This document shows, one piece after another, positions 16,226 through 26,600 of a stretch of DNA of 64,000 nt. The stretch covers positions 1 to 64,000 of the forward strand of contig LDXM01000002.1 in the NCBI GenBank assembly GCA_001443375.1, read 5' to 3'. Numbering within the stretch: the stretch's first letter is position 1; each line of letters opens with the position of its first letter. The notes below the pieces were generated by a model. That model worked only from the letters and a program-made list of their open reading frames with translations, was not told where the DNA came from and did not search any database. This DNA is from Chloroflexi bacterium CSP1-4. Lineage in GTDB: Bacteria; Chloroflexota; Limnocylindria; Limnocylindrales; CSP1-4. Made by a program: the position numbers and the translations under genes.

Positions 16226-16777
16226 ATGGCGCGCACGTGGCTGTCGATCCGCATCGATCTGGTTGAGGGCCATGGGGAGCACCTGTGGCCCCGCCCCGGC
16301 CGCATCTTCGCGGCGGCCCGGAGCCATACCTTCGCCCAGCTGGCGCGAGCCACCGACGACGCCTTCGCTCGCTGGGATAGGGCCCACCTGCACGAGTTCC
16401 GCCTCGCCGACGGGACGCGCTTGACGGCGCCCCACGTGGACTGGGAGGACCTGGGTCCCGCGATCGACGACCGCCAGGCTCGACTCAGCCGCCTGGGACT
16501 CGGCGAACGGTTCGTCTACGTCTTCGACTTCGGCGACGACTGGACCCACCTCTGTACCGTCGGCCCTACGCGCGTGGACCCACTCGAGACGCTCGGGATC
16601 GTTCCGGACGAGCCACTCCCCTACTTCGGCTGGGGCGACATTCCCGACCAGTACCGGCGCCGCTGGGACGGTGACGACGGCGAGTCTCGGCAACCCGAGG
16701 ATCCCGAGCTTGCTGACCTGCCGCCCCTCCGGCCATGGTGGGGCCCGCGCGACCGTTGGCGCGGCCAGCTGGGGTGA
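16226..16777 (+). CDS. Plasmid pRiA4b ORF-3-like protein
   Basis: 183 residues from ATG 16226, with GGGGAGGA upstream. The family hallmark YVFDFGDDWTH occurs at residues about 98-108, and the SHTFAQLARATDDAFARWDRAHLHEF region fits the start of the domain. The family is widespread on plasmids and islands but has no assigned biochemical function. The long ORF track entry beginning at 15752 is not supported upstream of this start. Stand-alone transcription is likely. Confidence 0.82.
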   Translation: MARTWLSIRIDLVEGHGEHLWPRPGRIFAAARSHTFAQLARATDDAFARWDRAHLHEFRLADGTRLTAPHVDWEDLGPAIDDRQARLSRLGLGERFVYVFDFGDDWTHLCTVGPTRVDPLETLGIVPDEPLPYFGWGDIPDQYRRRWDGDDGESRQPEDPELADLPPLRPWWGPRDRWRGQLG

Positions 16778-17045
16778 GTCTGTGTGGGACGGGTGCCGGC
16801 GTCTGACGCTCTTCGCGCCTGGTCGCACCTCCCCGTTTGCCCATCTCCGGGCTGGATTGCGCCCTCGAGGCGTTCGTCGCCATCACTCCACTGTGGCGCC
16901 GGCGGGCGCCCGGTTGGAGCGCAAGAACCTGTCGTGGCCCCAAGACGTTCGACAGTCGGGTTGACGGTTCGCCGACCGGCAGGGCATCCTCTCCGCAGGC
17001 GACAGGTGCCCATCGCCCGTTCTCGACCGCCCGAGCCGCAACGCC

Positions 17046-19199
17046 ATGGGAGCCAGCCGCATGTCCAAGCGCCGTCCCCGAACGACCGTTCGGGTCCTGC
17101 TCGCCGCGCTGCTCCAGGCCAGCCTGATCGGCTCGGCCGGCGCGTCGGTCGTCTCCGCCCAGGTCCCGCTGGTCCCGCTCACGACCGACCAGGTGAGCCA
17201 TCGCCTCGCCCGCGAGGTCTTCGGCTATCTCCCCTACTGGGAGCTCGATGGGGGGATGGACGCCTACTTGCGCTATGACCTGCTCTCGACGATCGCCTTC
17301 TTCGGGGTCGGTATCAACTCGGACGGCTCGCTCGACACGACGACGTCGGGCTACAGGGCCTACATGAGCGACCTCGCCACCCAGATCATCGAGAAGGCGC
17401 ACGCATACGGCATCCGGACGGTCATCACGTTCCAGTCGTTCGGGACGACGAAGAACGCGGCGTTCCTCTCGAACGCTGCCGCCCAGGCAACGTTCGTCGA
17501 ACAAGCGATCGCGCTCATGGCACTGCGCGGTGCCGACGGCGCGAACCTGGACGTCGAGGGTCTCCAGGATACGTACTTCCCGGCCTATGGCGCCCTGACC
17601 GGAGCCCTCAGGAGCGCGGCGATGGCGGTCAACCCGATCGCCACGATCAGCGTGGCTACCAATGCCAACACATCGGGAGCGAAGATGGCCGCCGTCGCCG
17701 TCGCGAACGGCGCCGATCGGGCGTTCCTCATGGGCTACAACTACCGGACGTCAGGCAGCAACCCGGTGGGCTCGATCGATCCGCTCGTGCGCGCCGGGGG
17801 CGGGCTGAGCCTGTCGACGAGCCTCGATCTCTACGCCTCGTACGGCGTGCCGCTCGACCGCGTCCTACTCGGGATCGGGTATTTCGGCCGCAGCTGGCCG
17901 ACGGTATCTGCCGACCTGCGCGCGGCGCGCCAGACGAACACGTCCTTGTACGGCAGCTCTCAGGTCTTCTATCCGCGGACCCTGCCGGCCTCGGCCAACG
18001 CTGCGACCTTCGACTACGACCCGGTCGAGCAATCGGCCCGACTGACGAAGTTCGACACAGGCCGCAACACCTGGGTCCAGACCTACTACAACGACCCCGC
18101 GACACTGGCGGCGAAGATCGGGCTGACCAACCAGCGGAACCTCGCCGGCATGGGGATCTGGGCCCTCGGCTACGATCGTGGCCAGCCGGGTTACTGGGAG
18201 GCCGTGGCCGATGCCTATGCCGCGCCGAAGATCACCTCGGTCACGGTGATGCCGGCGACGCCACCGCCGAACACGATCCCGACGCCCGGCCTGACGAACT
18301 CCTCGAACGTCCTCGTCGACACGACCTGGCAGGACGGCGGGGCCCAGACGACGGAGATCCAGTTCTCGAACGACGGCCTGACCTGGTCTGGCTGGCAGCC
18401 GATCGCGCCGTCCCTCCCGTGGGCGCTGACGCAAGGCGCCCCGGACGGCCCGCGGGCCGTGTACGTCCAGATCCGGGGAATGAACGGGGCCGTCTCGCAG
18501 GCGGCGACGGCTGCGGTCGTCGTCGACACGACCGGGCCGATCGCGAACGCACCGTCTGCCGCCATTCCGGTTCGCACGACCGCCGGAGCGACGGGGCCCG
18601 GTGACGTCCCGGTGAAGATCGCCTGGAACGCCACCGACGCGACGAGCGGCGTGTCGTCCTACCTGCTGGAGATGAGCCTCGACGGCGCTCCCTACGCTCC
18701 CCAGGCACTGCCGTCGTCGGCCGGGGCGGCCGCCGCGATGACCTTCAGCACGGGTCACGACTACCGCTTCCGGGTCACGGCGACCGATCGCGCCGGCAAC
18801 GTGGGCCCGCCGGCTGAGAGCGCGCCGATGAGCGTCGCGATCGTCCAGGAGTCGGCATCGGCCGTCCGGTACTCGGCCAGATGGCGAAAGGTATCCTCGA
18901 GCAACGCCCTCGGCGGGACGCTGAAGTACGCAACGGTCAGCGGGTCGACCGCGACGTTCAGGTTCACCGGCTCAGCGATCAGCCTCGTCGGACCGCTCGG
19001 GCCGGGGCGCGGGGCCGCGAAGGTCCTGATCGACGGCGTGGCTGCCGGCGCGTTCAACGAGTATGCGAAGTCCGGGCGGTCGCGTCAGGTCGTGTATTCA
19101 AGGACGGTCGCGCCCGGCCCGCACACGATCACGATCAAGCTGGCCGGCACCGCCGGCCACCCGCGGGTCGATCTGGACGCGTTCGTCGTCCTGAAGTAG
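17046..19199 (+). CDS. Secreted glycoside hydrolase family 18-like protein with fibronectin-type modules
   Basis: 717 residues. Signal peptide, then a GH18 barrel beginning at EVFGYLPYWELDG; the catalytic motif DGxxxDxE is intact (Asp164, Asp169, Glu171 in DGANLDVEG), with the later MGYNYRTSG. After residue about 400 follow beta-sandwich modules and a C-terminal domain of about 110 residues ending GHPRVDLDAFVVLK. That last domain is shared with the NAGPA-like protein at 19786. Likely acts on chitin, peptidoglycan or spore-type glycans outside the cell. ATG 17046 or 17061 could be the start. Confidence 0.87.
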   Translation: MGASRMSKRRPRTTVRVLLAALLQASLIGSAGASVVSAQVPLVPLTTDQVSHRLAREVFGYLPYWELDGGMDAYLRYDLLSTIAFFGVGINSDGSLDTTTSGYRAYMSDLATQIIEKAHAYGIRTVITFQSFGTTKNAAFLSNAAAQATFVEQAIALMALRGADGANLDVEGLQDTYFPAYGALTGALRSAAMAVNPIATISVATNANTSGAKMAAVAVANGADRAFLMGYNYRTSGSNPVGSIDPLVRAGGGLSLSTSLDLYASYGVPLDRVLLGIGYFGRSWPTVSADLRAARQTNTSLYGSSQVFYPRTLPASANAATFDYDPVEQSARLTKFDTGRNTWVQTYYNDPATLAAKIGLTNQRNLAGMGIWALGYDRGQPGYWEAVADAYAAPKITSVTVMPATPPPNTIPTPGLTNSSNVLVDTTWQDGGAQTTEIQFSNDGLTWSGWQPIAPSLPWALTQGAPDGPRAVYVQIRGMNGAVSQAATAAVVVDTTGPIANAPSAAIPVRTTAGATGPGDVPVKIAWNATDATSGVSSYLLEMSLDGAPYAPQALPSSAGAAAAMTFSTGHDYRFRVTATDRAGNVGPPAESAPMSVAIVQESASAVRYSARWRKVSSSNALGGTLKYATVSGSTATFRFTGSAISLVGPLGPGRGAAKVLIDGVAAGAFNEYAKSGRSRQVVYSRTVAPGPHTITIKLAGTAGHPRVDLDAFVVLK

Positions 19200-19303
19200 G
19201 CAGTCGATCCGGCCACGCCTGCCGGCCGCCCAGCTGTCGCCTACTGCACTATCCGGCTGCGAACACGGGAAACGCCCCCGGTCGTCGGGCTGGCGCGCGC
19301 CGA

Positions 19304-19507
19304 CTACTTCGCGCGCCGCTTCTGGGCGGGGATGACCCGGGCGCTCCCGGCGGTGGGCCAGAGCGTGCTCTCGTGCCCGTCGTCCCAGAGCACCCGATAG
19401 TGCGTCCCGTAGGGGGCCACGATGACCTCGAGGATGTCGCCTTCCCGGGCGGGCTGGCCCACCTTCTCCGACTCGACGACGATCCGGTCGCGGGTCTTGC
19501 CGACCAT
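19304..19507 (-). CDS. DUF1918 domain protein
   Basis: 67 residues from the ATG at 19507, which is preceded by an excellent GGGAGGTGAT ribosome site 4 nt away; the ORF-track start at 19606 lacks this. The whole chain matches DUF1918 (RDRIVVESEKVGQP, GTHYRVLWDDGHES, WPTAGSARV), a small SH3-like fold common in Actinobacteria and Chloroflexota. Function unknown. It lies convergent to the GH18-like gene. Confidence 0.87.
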   Translation of the reverse strand: MVGKTRDRIVVESEKVGQPAREGDILEVIVAPYGTHYRVLWDDGHESTLWPTAGSARVIPAQKRRAK

Positions 19508-19785
19508 CCCGATCACCTCCCTGCCCGGCATCTCGCCCCGGACCACCGCGGACGTCCGCCCGCGTGAGGTCGAGACACCGCCCGATCGTGCCACCGATGA
19601 CGGCATCCGGCCAGTGCCGGCCGGCCCAGGCCGATCGCGGCCAGCTCAGGCTGCTGCCTCCGCATCGTAGTCGGTGAGCTTGACACCAGTCGGGGGGCCA
19701 CCCCGATTCGGCGAATGCCGTAGGCTGACCGCCAGCAAGCCCGCGGCTCCGTCCCGTCACCCAGCGTCCCCGCACGAGAGCATCG

Positions 19786-21960
19786 TTGCCCAGACTGCCG
19801 AGGCCCCTCGCCGCCCCGACATTCGCCCTGGCGCTGATCGTTGCGGGCGCGCCGCTCTCGCTCCTCCCGGCGAACCCCGTCTCCGCGGCCGTGGTCGCCG
19901 CGTACACCTCAGCCGGCCGCGAGCCGCTCGCGCCAGGCGTGGACCACGACTGGGGTCGGCTGTCGACGACGGCCGGCAGCCAGGCGGTCAACCTCGTGGA
20001 GGTCGATCAGTCGAATCCGGCGATCTTCTTCGAGGCTTCCCTGTCCAACGGTCGGGTGACGGGCCTCGAGCGCACGAGCAGTCAGGCGATCAGCCGCTCG
20101 GTCGAGGGCCACCGGGTCATCGCCGCGATCAACGGTGACGTGTGGGCCGGCTTCTCGAATGACATGGAGGACGCCCCCAACGGACTCCACGTCGAGGCGG
20201 GCGAGCTCGTGACCGCCAGGACCACCGGCCGGCCGACCTTCGGCGTCGGTCCGGACGGTCGTCCGATCCTGGGCTCGCCTCTCGTCAGCATCATGCTCGG
20301 CACGACCTCCGCCGGCCAGTTCGTCATCAACCGGGTCAACCAACTGCGGCGCGCCGGCGATGTCGTCCTGTACACCCCGCACTTCGACAGCCGGACGAGC
20401 AGTGCCGCCTCCGGGATCGACGTCGTCATCAGCGGGCTGGCGCTGCCGCTGCGGCCGTCGGGCACGTGGACCGGGTTCGTGTCGACCGTGAGGCCGGCCG
20501 AAGGGGGTTGGCCGATCGACCCTGGAACCGTCGTCGTCACGGTGCCGGCGTCGTCAACGCTCGGCACCTTGCTCCCGGGCGAACCAGTGACCCTGTCGAC
20601 GACCATCACACCGGGCTGGGAGTCGATCCAGCAGGCAGTCGGCGGGCGCGAGTGGATCATCCGCGATGGGGTCGTCAGCATCACGCCGCATCCGCCGAGC
20701 GCCGACGAGATCCATGCGCGGAGCGCGATCGGCCTCACCGCCGATGGGCGCATGATCCTGGCGACCGTCGGTGGGCGTGAGGTTGGCGGACGCGCAGGGG
20801 TCCTGCTCTCCGAGCTGGCCGAGCTGATGCTCGAGCGTGGGGCCGTCTCGGCGATCAACCTCGATGGCGGCGGTTCCTCGTCGCTCGCCATCCGCCGGGC
20901 GGGAACGGACGGCCCGGTCCTCGTCAACCGGCCGTCCGACGGCTTCGAGCGGCCGGTCACCAACAGCATCCAGGTCATCAGCAGCATGCCCACCGGCCCG
21001 CTGTCCGTCCTCAACGTTCAGCCCGGGTCGCGGAGCGTCTATCGGAACAGCACGATCGATTTCAAGGTCAGCGGGATGGACGCGGGCTACAACCCGGTTC
21101 CGCTCGCGTCGGGCCCGGTGAGCTGGTCGCTGAGCGCGCCGATCGGAACGATCGATGCAGACGGCCACTTCGTCGCCACTGACCCAGGCACCGGGCAGGT
21201 CGTCGTAACCGCCGACGGCGTCACCGGCACCGCCCCGATCACCGTGCTCGCCGATACGACCGCGCCCGTGGCGAAGACGCCGCGCGTCACCCTCCCGGTT
21301 GACCGAGGGATCGGCACGGGCGTGCCGGTCACGGTTGCCTGGGACGCCGCAACCGACGACGGATCGGGGGTGGCGTCATACGAGCTCCAGCGCAGCGTGG
21401 ACGGCCATGCCTGGACGACCATGCCGAAGGCGTCGCCCTCGGCACGCACCGCGGCGCTCACCCTTACCCGCAACCGGACGTACCAGTTCCAGGTCCGAGC
21501 CGTGGACGTCGCTGGCAACGTCGGAGCCTGGAAACCGGCCGGCGCCTTCCGCCTTGCCGTGGCTCAGGAGGCCACCCGCGCCCTGTCGTTCGTGCGGGGC
21601 ACCTGGAGCCGGACCACCTCGGTGTCGTACGACGGCGGTGCCGCCCGATCGACGCGCACGGTCGGCGGCATCGCGCGTTTCACCTTCACCGGCAACTCGT
21701 TCGCCTGGGTCGCCGCGAAGAGCCCGGTACGAGGGGTCGCGCACGTTTACGTCGACGGGACGTTCGCGGGCAATGTCGACACCTACCGGCCAACCCCGGC
21801 CGCCCGACTGATGGTCTTCACCCGAACCTGGTCGGCCTCGACCCGTCACACGATCGAAATCCGCGCGGTCGGGACGTCCGGCCATCCGAGGGTGGATCTC
21901 GACGCGTTCGTCGTCCTGACGCCGGTCGCAGCCACGACGCCGCCACCTCCGCCGCCGTAG
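19786..21960 (+). CDS. Secreted phosphodiester glycosidase (NAGPA) domain protein
   Basis: 724 residues starting at TTG. Signal peptide (FALALIVAGAPLSLLPANPVSA), then a NAGPA/phosphodiester glycosidase domain with VIAAINGDVWAG and the signature SAINLDGGGSSSLAIR, which carries family-conserved residues. It is followed by Ig/FnIII-like modules, the C-terminal domain shared with the GH18-like protein, and a Pro-rich tail. Expected to act on exopolysaccharide or phosphodiester-capped glycans outside the cell. A TAGGCT -10-like element lies about 65 nt upstream. Confidence 0.87.
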   Translation: MPRLPRPLAAPTFALALIVAGAPLSLLPANPVSAAVVAAYTSAGREPLAPGVDHDWGRLSTTAGSQAVNLVEVDQSNPAIFFEASLSNGRVTGLERTSSQAISRSVEGHRVIAAINGDVWAGFSNDMEDAPNGLHVEAGELVTARTTGRPTFGVGPDGRPILGSPLVSIMLGTTSAGQFVINRVNQLRRAGDVVLYTPHFDSRTSSAASGIDVVISGLALPLRPSGTWTGFVSTVRPAEGGWPIDPGTVVVTVPASSTLGTLLPGEPVTLSTTITPGWESIQQAVGGREWIIRDGVVSITPHPPSADEIHARSAIGLTADGRMILATVGGREVGGRAGVLLSELAELMLERGAVSAINLDGGGSSSLAIRRAGTDGPVLVNRPSDGFERPVTNSIQVISSMPTGPLSVLNVQPGSRSVYRNSTIDFKVSGMDAGYNPVPLASGPVSWSLSAPIGTIDADGHFVATDPGTGQVVVTADGVTGTAPITVLADTTAPVAKTPRVTLPVDRGIGTGVPVTVAWDAATDDGSGVASYELQRSVDGHAWTTMPKASPSARTAALTLTRNRTYQFQVRAVDVAGNVGAWKPAGAFRLAVAQEATRALSFVRGTWSRTTSVSYDGGAARSTRTVGGIARFTFTGNSFAWVAAKSPVRGVAHVYVDGTFAGNVDTYRPTPAARLMVFTRTWSASTRHTIEIRAVGTSGHPRVDLDAFVVLTPVAATTPPPPPP

Positions 21961-21964
21961 CCCA

Positions 21965-22003
21965 CACCGACACCCTCGGCATCGGGGGCGGTGCTGGTCG
22001 GTG
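21965..22003. terminator. Stem-loop after the NAGPA gene
   Basis: The arms CACCGAC (21965-21971) and GTCGGTG (21997-22003) are perfectly complementary, starting 5 nt after the stop. The interior is G/C-rich and could pair further. No T-run is present. Confidence 0.4.
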
Positions 22004-22229
22004 CCGGCGACAACGCCTGAAGAACGGCTCGGCCGCGGATCAAGGGGCTGCCATGACCCGACCTGGGGCCCGTTCCGCGACCGGACCCACCCGGTCCCCG
22101 GCAACCACGAACCGGCGTCGCTGGATGCGGTGCTTGGGCTTGTCCTACTCGGCTGAGGTTCGCGGTCTGCCCATCGCGGTCGGGCATTCTTGTGCCGGCC
22201 GTGCCAGCTTCGTCGACACGATCCACCGA

Positions 22230-22259
22230 CACGATGGCATGCGTAGGCTCAGAATCGTG
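22230..22259. repeat. Dispersed 30-nt element with terminal inverted repeat, copy 1
   Basis: CACGAT ... ATCGTG inverted repeat enclosing GGCATGCGTAGGCTCA. A second copy lies at 27158-27187; over the 29 nt after the first base the two differ at only two positions. It sits in a 334-nt gap upstream of the B3/B4 gene, where I see no other gene. The internal TAGGCT could be a -10 box, so the element may be a conserved promoter or a small palindromic repeat. Confidence 0.7.
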
Positions 22260-22294
22260 GGTGACCGCCCAGGAGCGCCATCCTGAGGCGCCTC

Positions 22295-23020
22295 GTGTGC
22301 GAGACTCGTCGCGTGGCGCACTTCCGCTATGACCCGGGCATCATCGAGCGCTTCCCGGCGGTCGTCGGCGGCGTCATCCACGCCACCGGCGTCCACAACG
22401 ACCCGACGCCGCCCGGACTCGCCGCAGCCTTCCACGACGAGACGCGCGCGGTACGCACGCGGATCGGCGAGACGCCCCTCAGCGAGCTGCCCACGCTGGC
22501 GGCCTGGCGCAAGGTGTTCCGCGGCTTCGGCGTCGATCCGACGCAGTACCGCTCGGCGGCCGAGGCACTCCTGCGGCGCCTGACGAAGCAGGGCGAGCTG
22601 CCGTCCATCGGGACGCTGGTGGATCTCGCGAACCTCGTGAGCATCCGCTACGCGCTGCCCGTCGCGATCTTCGACCAGCGCGGGATCTCCGGCGGCACGA
22701 TCGTCCGGTTCGCCCGCGGTGACGAGCGCTGGGTCGACCTCGGCTCGAGCCAGACCGCGCACCCGGAGCCCGGCGAGGTGATCTTCGCCGATGAGGCGGA
22801 CGTCGTGAGCGCCCGCCGCTGGTGCTGGCGGCAGAGCGCCGGGAGTGCCGCGCGAGAGGACACGACCGAGATCCTCGTCACGGTCGAAGGCCATCATGGA
22901 ACGGCCGACCGCGACGTGACGCGGGCGCTCGCGGACCTGGAGGCACTCCTCGTGACCCACGCGGCGCCGGCCACGATCCGCAGCGCCGTGCTGAGCGCCG
23001 GGGACGCAGCGTTCGAGTAG
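22295..23020 (+). CDS. B3/B4 tRNA-binding-domain protein
   Basis: 241 residues from GTG 22295, with an in-frame GTG at 22313 as alternative. The core matches the B3/B4 domain of the phenylalanyl-tRNA synthetase beta chain as found in stand-alone proteins (VHNDPTPPGLAAAF, LAAWRKVFRGFGVDPTQYRSA, LVDLANLVSIRYALPVAIFD). Stand-alone members are thought to edit or bind aminoacyl-tRNA or amino acids, but their roles are poorly known. The dispersed repeat element sits 36 nt upstream. Confidence 0.85.
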   Translation: MCETRRVAHFRYDPGIIERFPAVVGGVIHATGVHNDPTPPGLAAAFHDETRAVRTRIGETPLSELPTLAAWRKVFRGFGVDPTQYRSAAEALLRRLTKQGELPSIGTLVDLANLVSIRYALPVAIFDQRGISGGTIVRFARGDERWVDLGSSQTAHPEPGEVIFADEADVVSARRWCWRQSAGSAAREDTTEILVTVEGHHGTADRDVTRALADLEALLVTHAAPATIRSAVLSAGDAAFE

Positions 23021-23609
23021 CGCACGCCGTCACCAACGGCACCGTGCCACCGGCCGCGGTCGCCTGGGGTGGCCCGGGGGACACCAAGGGACGGCGCGGC
23101 CGGCTAGTCACGAGGTACGATCATGCTGGTGCGAGAACCCCGTCGCCATCCCTCAGGCTGTCACGACGCAGCGAATCCGCCGAGCGGGGGCGCTACCGAA
23201 GGATCCAGACGACCGAGCGGGAGCCGCCCGAGGCGAGACTTGTCTGGCCGACGGCGACGAGGCCCGCCGGACCCATCGCGAGACCCGACAGGCTGGTCCT
23301 GCGGTGATCCGCTGTTGGGCTCGTCCGCCGTAGACGTCGCACAGCGCCGACTCCGGCGCCGGGTGGGGACTGGCGCCAGCGAAGCTGACAGTATGCGCAC
23401 GTTCGACGGGGAGGGCGCCGCGGTCGGGGACATAACAGTCGACGATGGGATGGCCCTGCCCGGGATCAGTGGCGCCGGAGCTCGACGAGAGGTCGGCAAC
23501 CACGACACCACCAGCGCCCCGATCAGGACATCGCGCCAGGACGCCGGGACGGCTCCCGGGGCGCCGGCACCGGGCCCGTCCGCCACGAGGGCCACGGGTC
23601 CGGCCTCCG
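23021..23609. other. 589-nt gap between convergent genes with no supported gene
   Basis: This region lies between the B3/B4 gene (+) and the UPF0182 gene (-). ORFs on both strands are Arg/Gly/Pro-rich and show no domain. One minus-strand ORF (23161-23613) begins with a GTG overlapping the UPF0182 stop but is not convincing. No tRNA, rRNA or clear terminator was found. Confidence 0.5.
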
Positions 23610-26600
23610 TCACGGCGCGGGCGCGGCCGAGGGAAGCGGACTCGGGCTCACGCCCACCAGGAGCTGCAGCTGGCGGAGCGCCTCCTCGACCAGCCGGATC
23701 TCCTCGCCGTAGCGGGCGAAGTCGCCGTCGCGCAGCGCGGCCTGCGCCAGCTCGAAGTGGAGGTTGGCGTAGTCGATCAGCCCCTGGAGATCGCCGGCCG
23801 GCGGGGTGGTCCCCGGTCCGGGCGACGGCCGGGGGGTGGGCACCGGTCCGGGACCCGGCGATGGGGTGGGCCCGGGTGAGGGACCCGGACCCGGGCCCCC
23901 GCCCTCGATCTCGAGGAGCTGACGGAGCGCGTCGCCGAGCGTCTCGGCCCAGACGACCTCGCTCGGCGAGGCGACGACGATCCTCTGGAACTGCGGGAAC
24001 TTCGCGGCGGTGGACTGGAGGTAGACCGGCTGGAGGTAGATGATCGAGTCCTGGACCGGGACCACGATGAGGTTGCCCCGGATGACCGTCGAGCCGGCCT
24101 GGCTCCAGAGGGTGATCTGGGCGCTGATCACTGGGTCGGCGTCGATCTGGGCTTCGATCTGGGCCGGGCCGAAGATCGTCGTGTCGGCCGGGAAGCGGTA
24201 CACGCGGACCTGGCCACGGTGCGGGTCGTCGTTGCGGGCGGCCGCCCAGGCGATCATGTTCGGGCGCCCCTGGGCGACCATCGGCTGGAGGAGCAGGAAC
24301 TCGTCGTCCGCCTCACCGGGCATCCGCATGATCACGTAGTACGCCTCGCTGGGGAGGCTCTGCTCGCTTCCCTGCCCCAGCGGCGTCGTCCAGAGGTCCT
24401 GCTGCTGGAAGAAGGTCAGCGTGTTCTCCACGTGGTACCGGCCGTACATCGCCGTCTGGACGTTGAACAGCTCCTCCGGGTAGCGGAGGTGGGGAAGGAG
24501 ATCGGCCGGCATCTCGTCGAGCGGGCGGAACAGGCCGGGGAAGATCCCGCCGTAGGCCTGCACCAGCGGGTCCGAGGGATCGGCGACATAGAAGCTCATC
24601 CGCCCGTCGTAGGCGTTCATCACGATCTTCACGCTGTTGCGGATGTAGTTGAAGGGCGCCCGGTCCAGCCCCGTCCGCACGAAGCTCGTCGGGAAGAACG
24701 ACTGGGCGTGCGGGAAACGATCCGAGACCGTGTAGGCGTCGGCGATCCAGACCAGGCGGCCCTCGGCGGTGACCACGAGATACGGGTCCTTGTCGTAGCG
24801 CAGGAACGGCGCGATCCGCGGCAGCCGGTCGAAGAGCGATCGACGGAAGAGCAGCTGGCTCTGGTTGGTGACCTGGTCGCTGATTAGCAGGTTGAGGTCG
24901 CGGAAGCGAAGAGCGAAGAGCAGCCGCTCGAGGGTCCGGTCCAGCCGGATCCCGGTGGTCCCGGACCAGCGGGTCTCGATCGCCTGTTCGCCGCCCGCTT
25001 GCTGGCTCCCCTGCGGGAAGTCGAACTCGGGCTGCTTCGCGCCGACGATGACATAGTCGATCGTCGGTCGCTCGCCGAAGTAGATCCGGGGCTCCGTGAC
25101 GACGGGCGCCCCGTCGGACGAGACCGGCGGCAGGTTGCGGATGAACAGGCGCGGCTCGCCGTTGCTGACGACCTCGTTCACCGGGACCATCGCCAGGCCG
25201 ATGCCGTGGGTGTAGATGATCCGCTCGTTCAGCCAGCCGATCGCGTTGGGGTTCTTCTCGAGGGCCAGCTCGCGGGCCGAGAGCATCACCTGGCGGCGCT
25301 CGCCGCCGATGTCGTAGCGGTCCGTGTCCACATCGAAGAAGTCGTAGTACTGGCGGACCGTCTGGAGCTGGTCGAGCGTGTCGCCCAGCGGCCGGTAGTC
25401 CCACAGCCGGGCGTTGCCGAAGGTGGCCGCCTCGTCGGCGATCTTCTCGGCGGTCAGGGCCTGGTCGCCCTTGTAGTCGCGGGTCTCCCAGCCGTCCAGC
25501 CCGAAGGCGAGGCGGGTCATCGCGATGTTGTTGCCGATGTATCGCTCTTCCTTCTGGTAGGGGTTGGGATCCACCGTGAAGCGCTGGATCGCCTCCGGGT
25601 AGAGGGTGCCCAGGACGAGCGACGCGCTGAACCAGATCAGGACGGCCATGACCAGCGGCACCACCCAGCGGGTGAACGCCCCGCCCACGAGGAAGGCCGC
25701 GGTGAGCGCCGAGATGACGGTCAGGACGTCGCGGCCGAGGAAGCGGGCGGCCTCGTCGGTGTAGCTCACGCCGCTGGCGACACCGTTGGCGGTGTAGGCG
25801 AACTCGAACTTGTCGAGCTGATAGCCGGCAGCGGTCGAGAGCAGGTAGAGCCCGCCGAGCACGGCCAGGTGGACGCGGACCGGTGTCGTGAACACCTCGC
25901 CGCCCCGCACCGCCGAGGCCAGGTAGCGGGCGAACGCGATCGCCAGCGCACCGAGGACCAGGCCGTTCAGCGCTCCCTGGACCAGCCGGAGAAAGGGCAG
26001 GTCGAACAGGAAGAAGCCGATGTCGCGGCCGAACACGGGGTCCGGCCACCCGAAGGCCACCTGGTTGCGCCAGAGCAGGATCGTCTCCCAGTCCGAGGCG
26101 ATGCCGCCGGCGATCAGCAGGGCCGCGAAAAGGCCGAGGGCGATCAGGATCGGGGTCGCCATCGGCGTGAGGTCCGGGATCTCCGCGACGGTGGGGCCCA
26201 CCGGGCGCGGACCGGCCGGACCACGACCGAACGGGTCACCCGGACCGAAGCCGCCCGGACCGAAGCGCCCGCGCTCGGCATTGCGGGCCGCCTCCGACAT
26301 GCGCTCGAAGAAGCCGCGGATGGCGCCACCCTCGCCACCGCCCGTGGGAGCGAGTCGCCCGGCCAGCCAGAGGTTGCCGAGCAGGACGACCGCGGCCACG
26401 ACGATGCCACCGGCGAACAGGAGGACCGAGGCGCCGAGCCGGGGCCAGAAGACGCTCTCGTAGCCGACGCTGGAGTACCAGATCGCGTCGGTCCACAGGT
26501 CCAGGCCGAAGCTAAGCAGCCCGAAGATGAAGAGCGCGGCGAGAAGCAGGAATGTTAGCCAGAATCGCCGGACGGCTCGCCGCAGCCCGCCCCTGGCGCC

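Noticed and set aside
23161-23613. Minus-strand ORF starting in a GTGA overlap with the UPF0182 stop
   Set aside because: The overlap looks like coupling, but the protein is Pro/Ser/Arg-rich without helices, TM segments or known domains.
24999-26558. 519-aa plus-strand ORF antisense to UPF0182
   Set aside because: Asp/Arg/Gln-rich, no domain, fully inside a recognised gene on the other strand.
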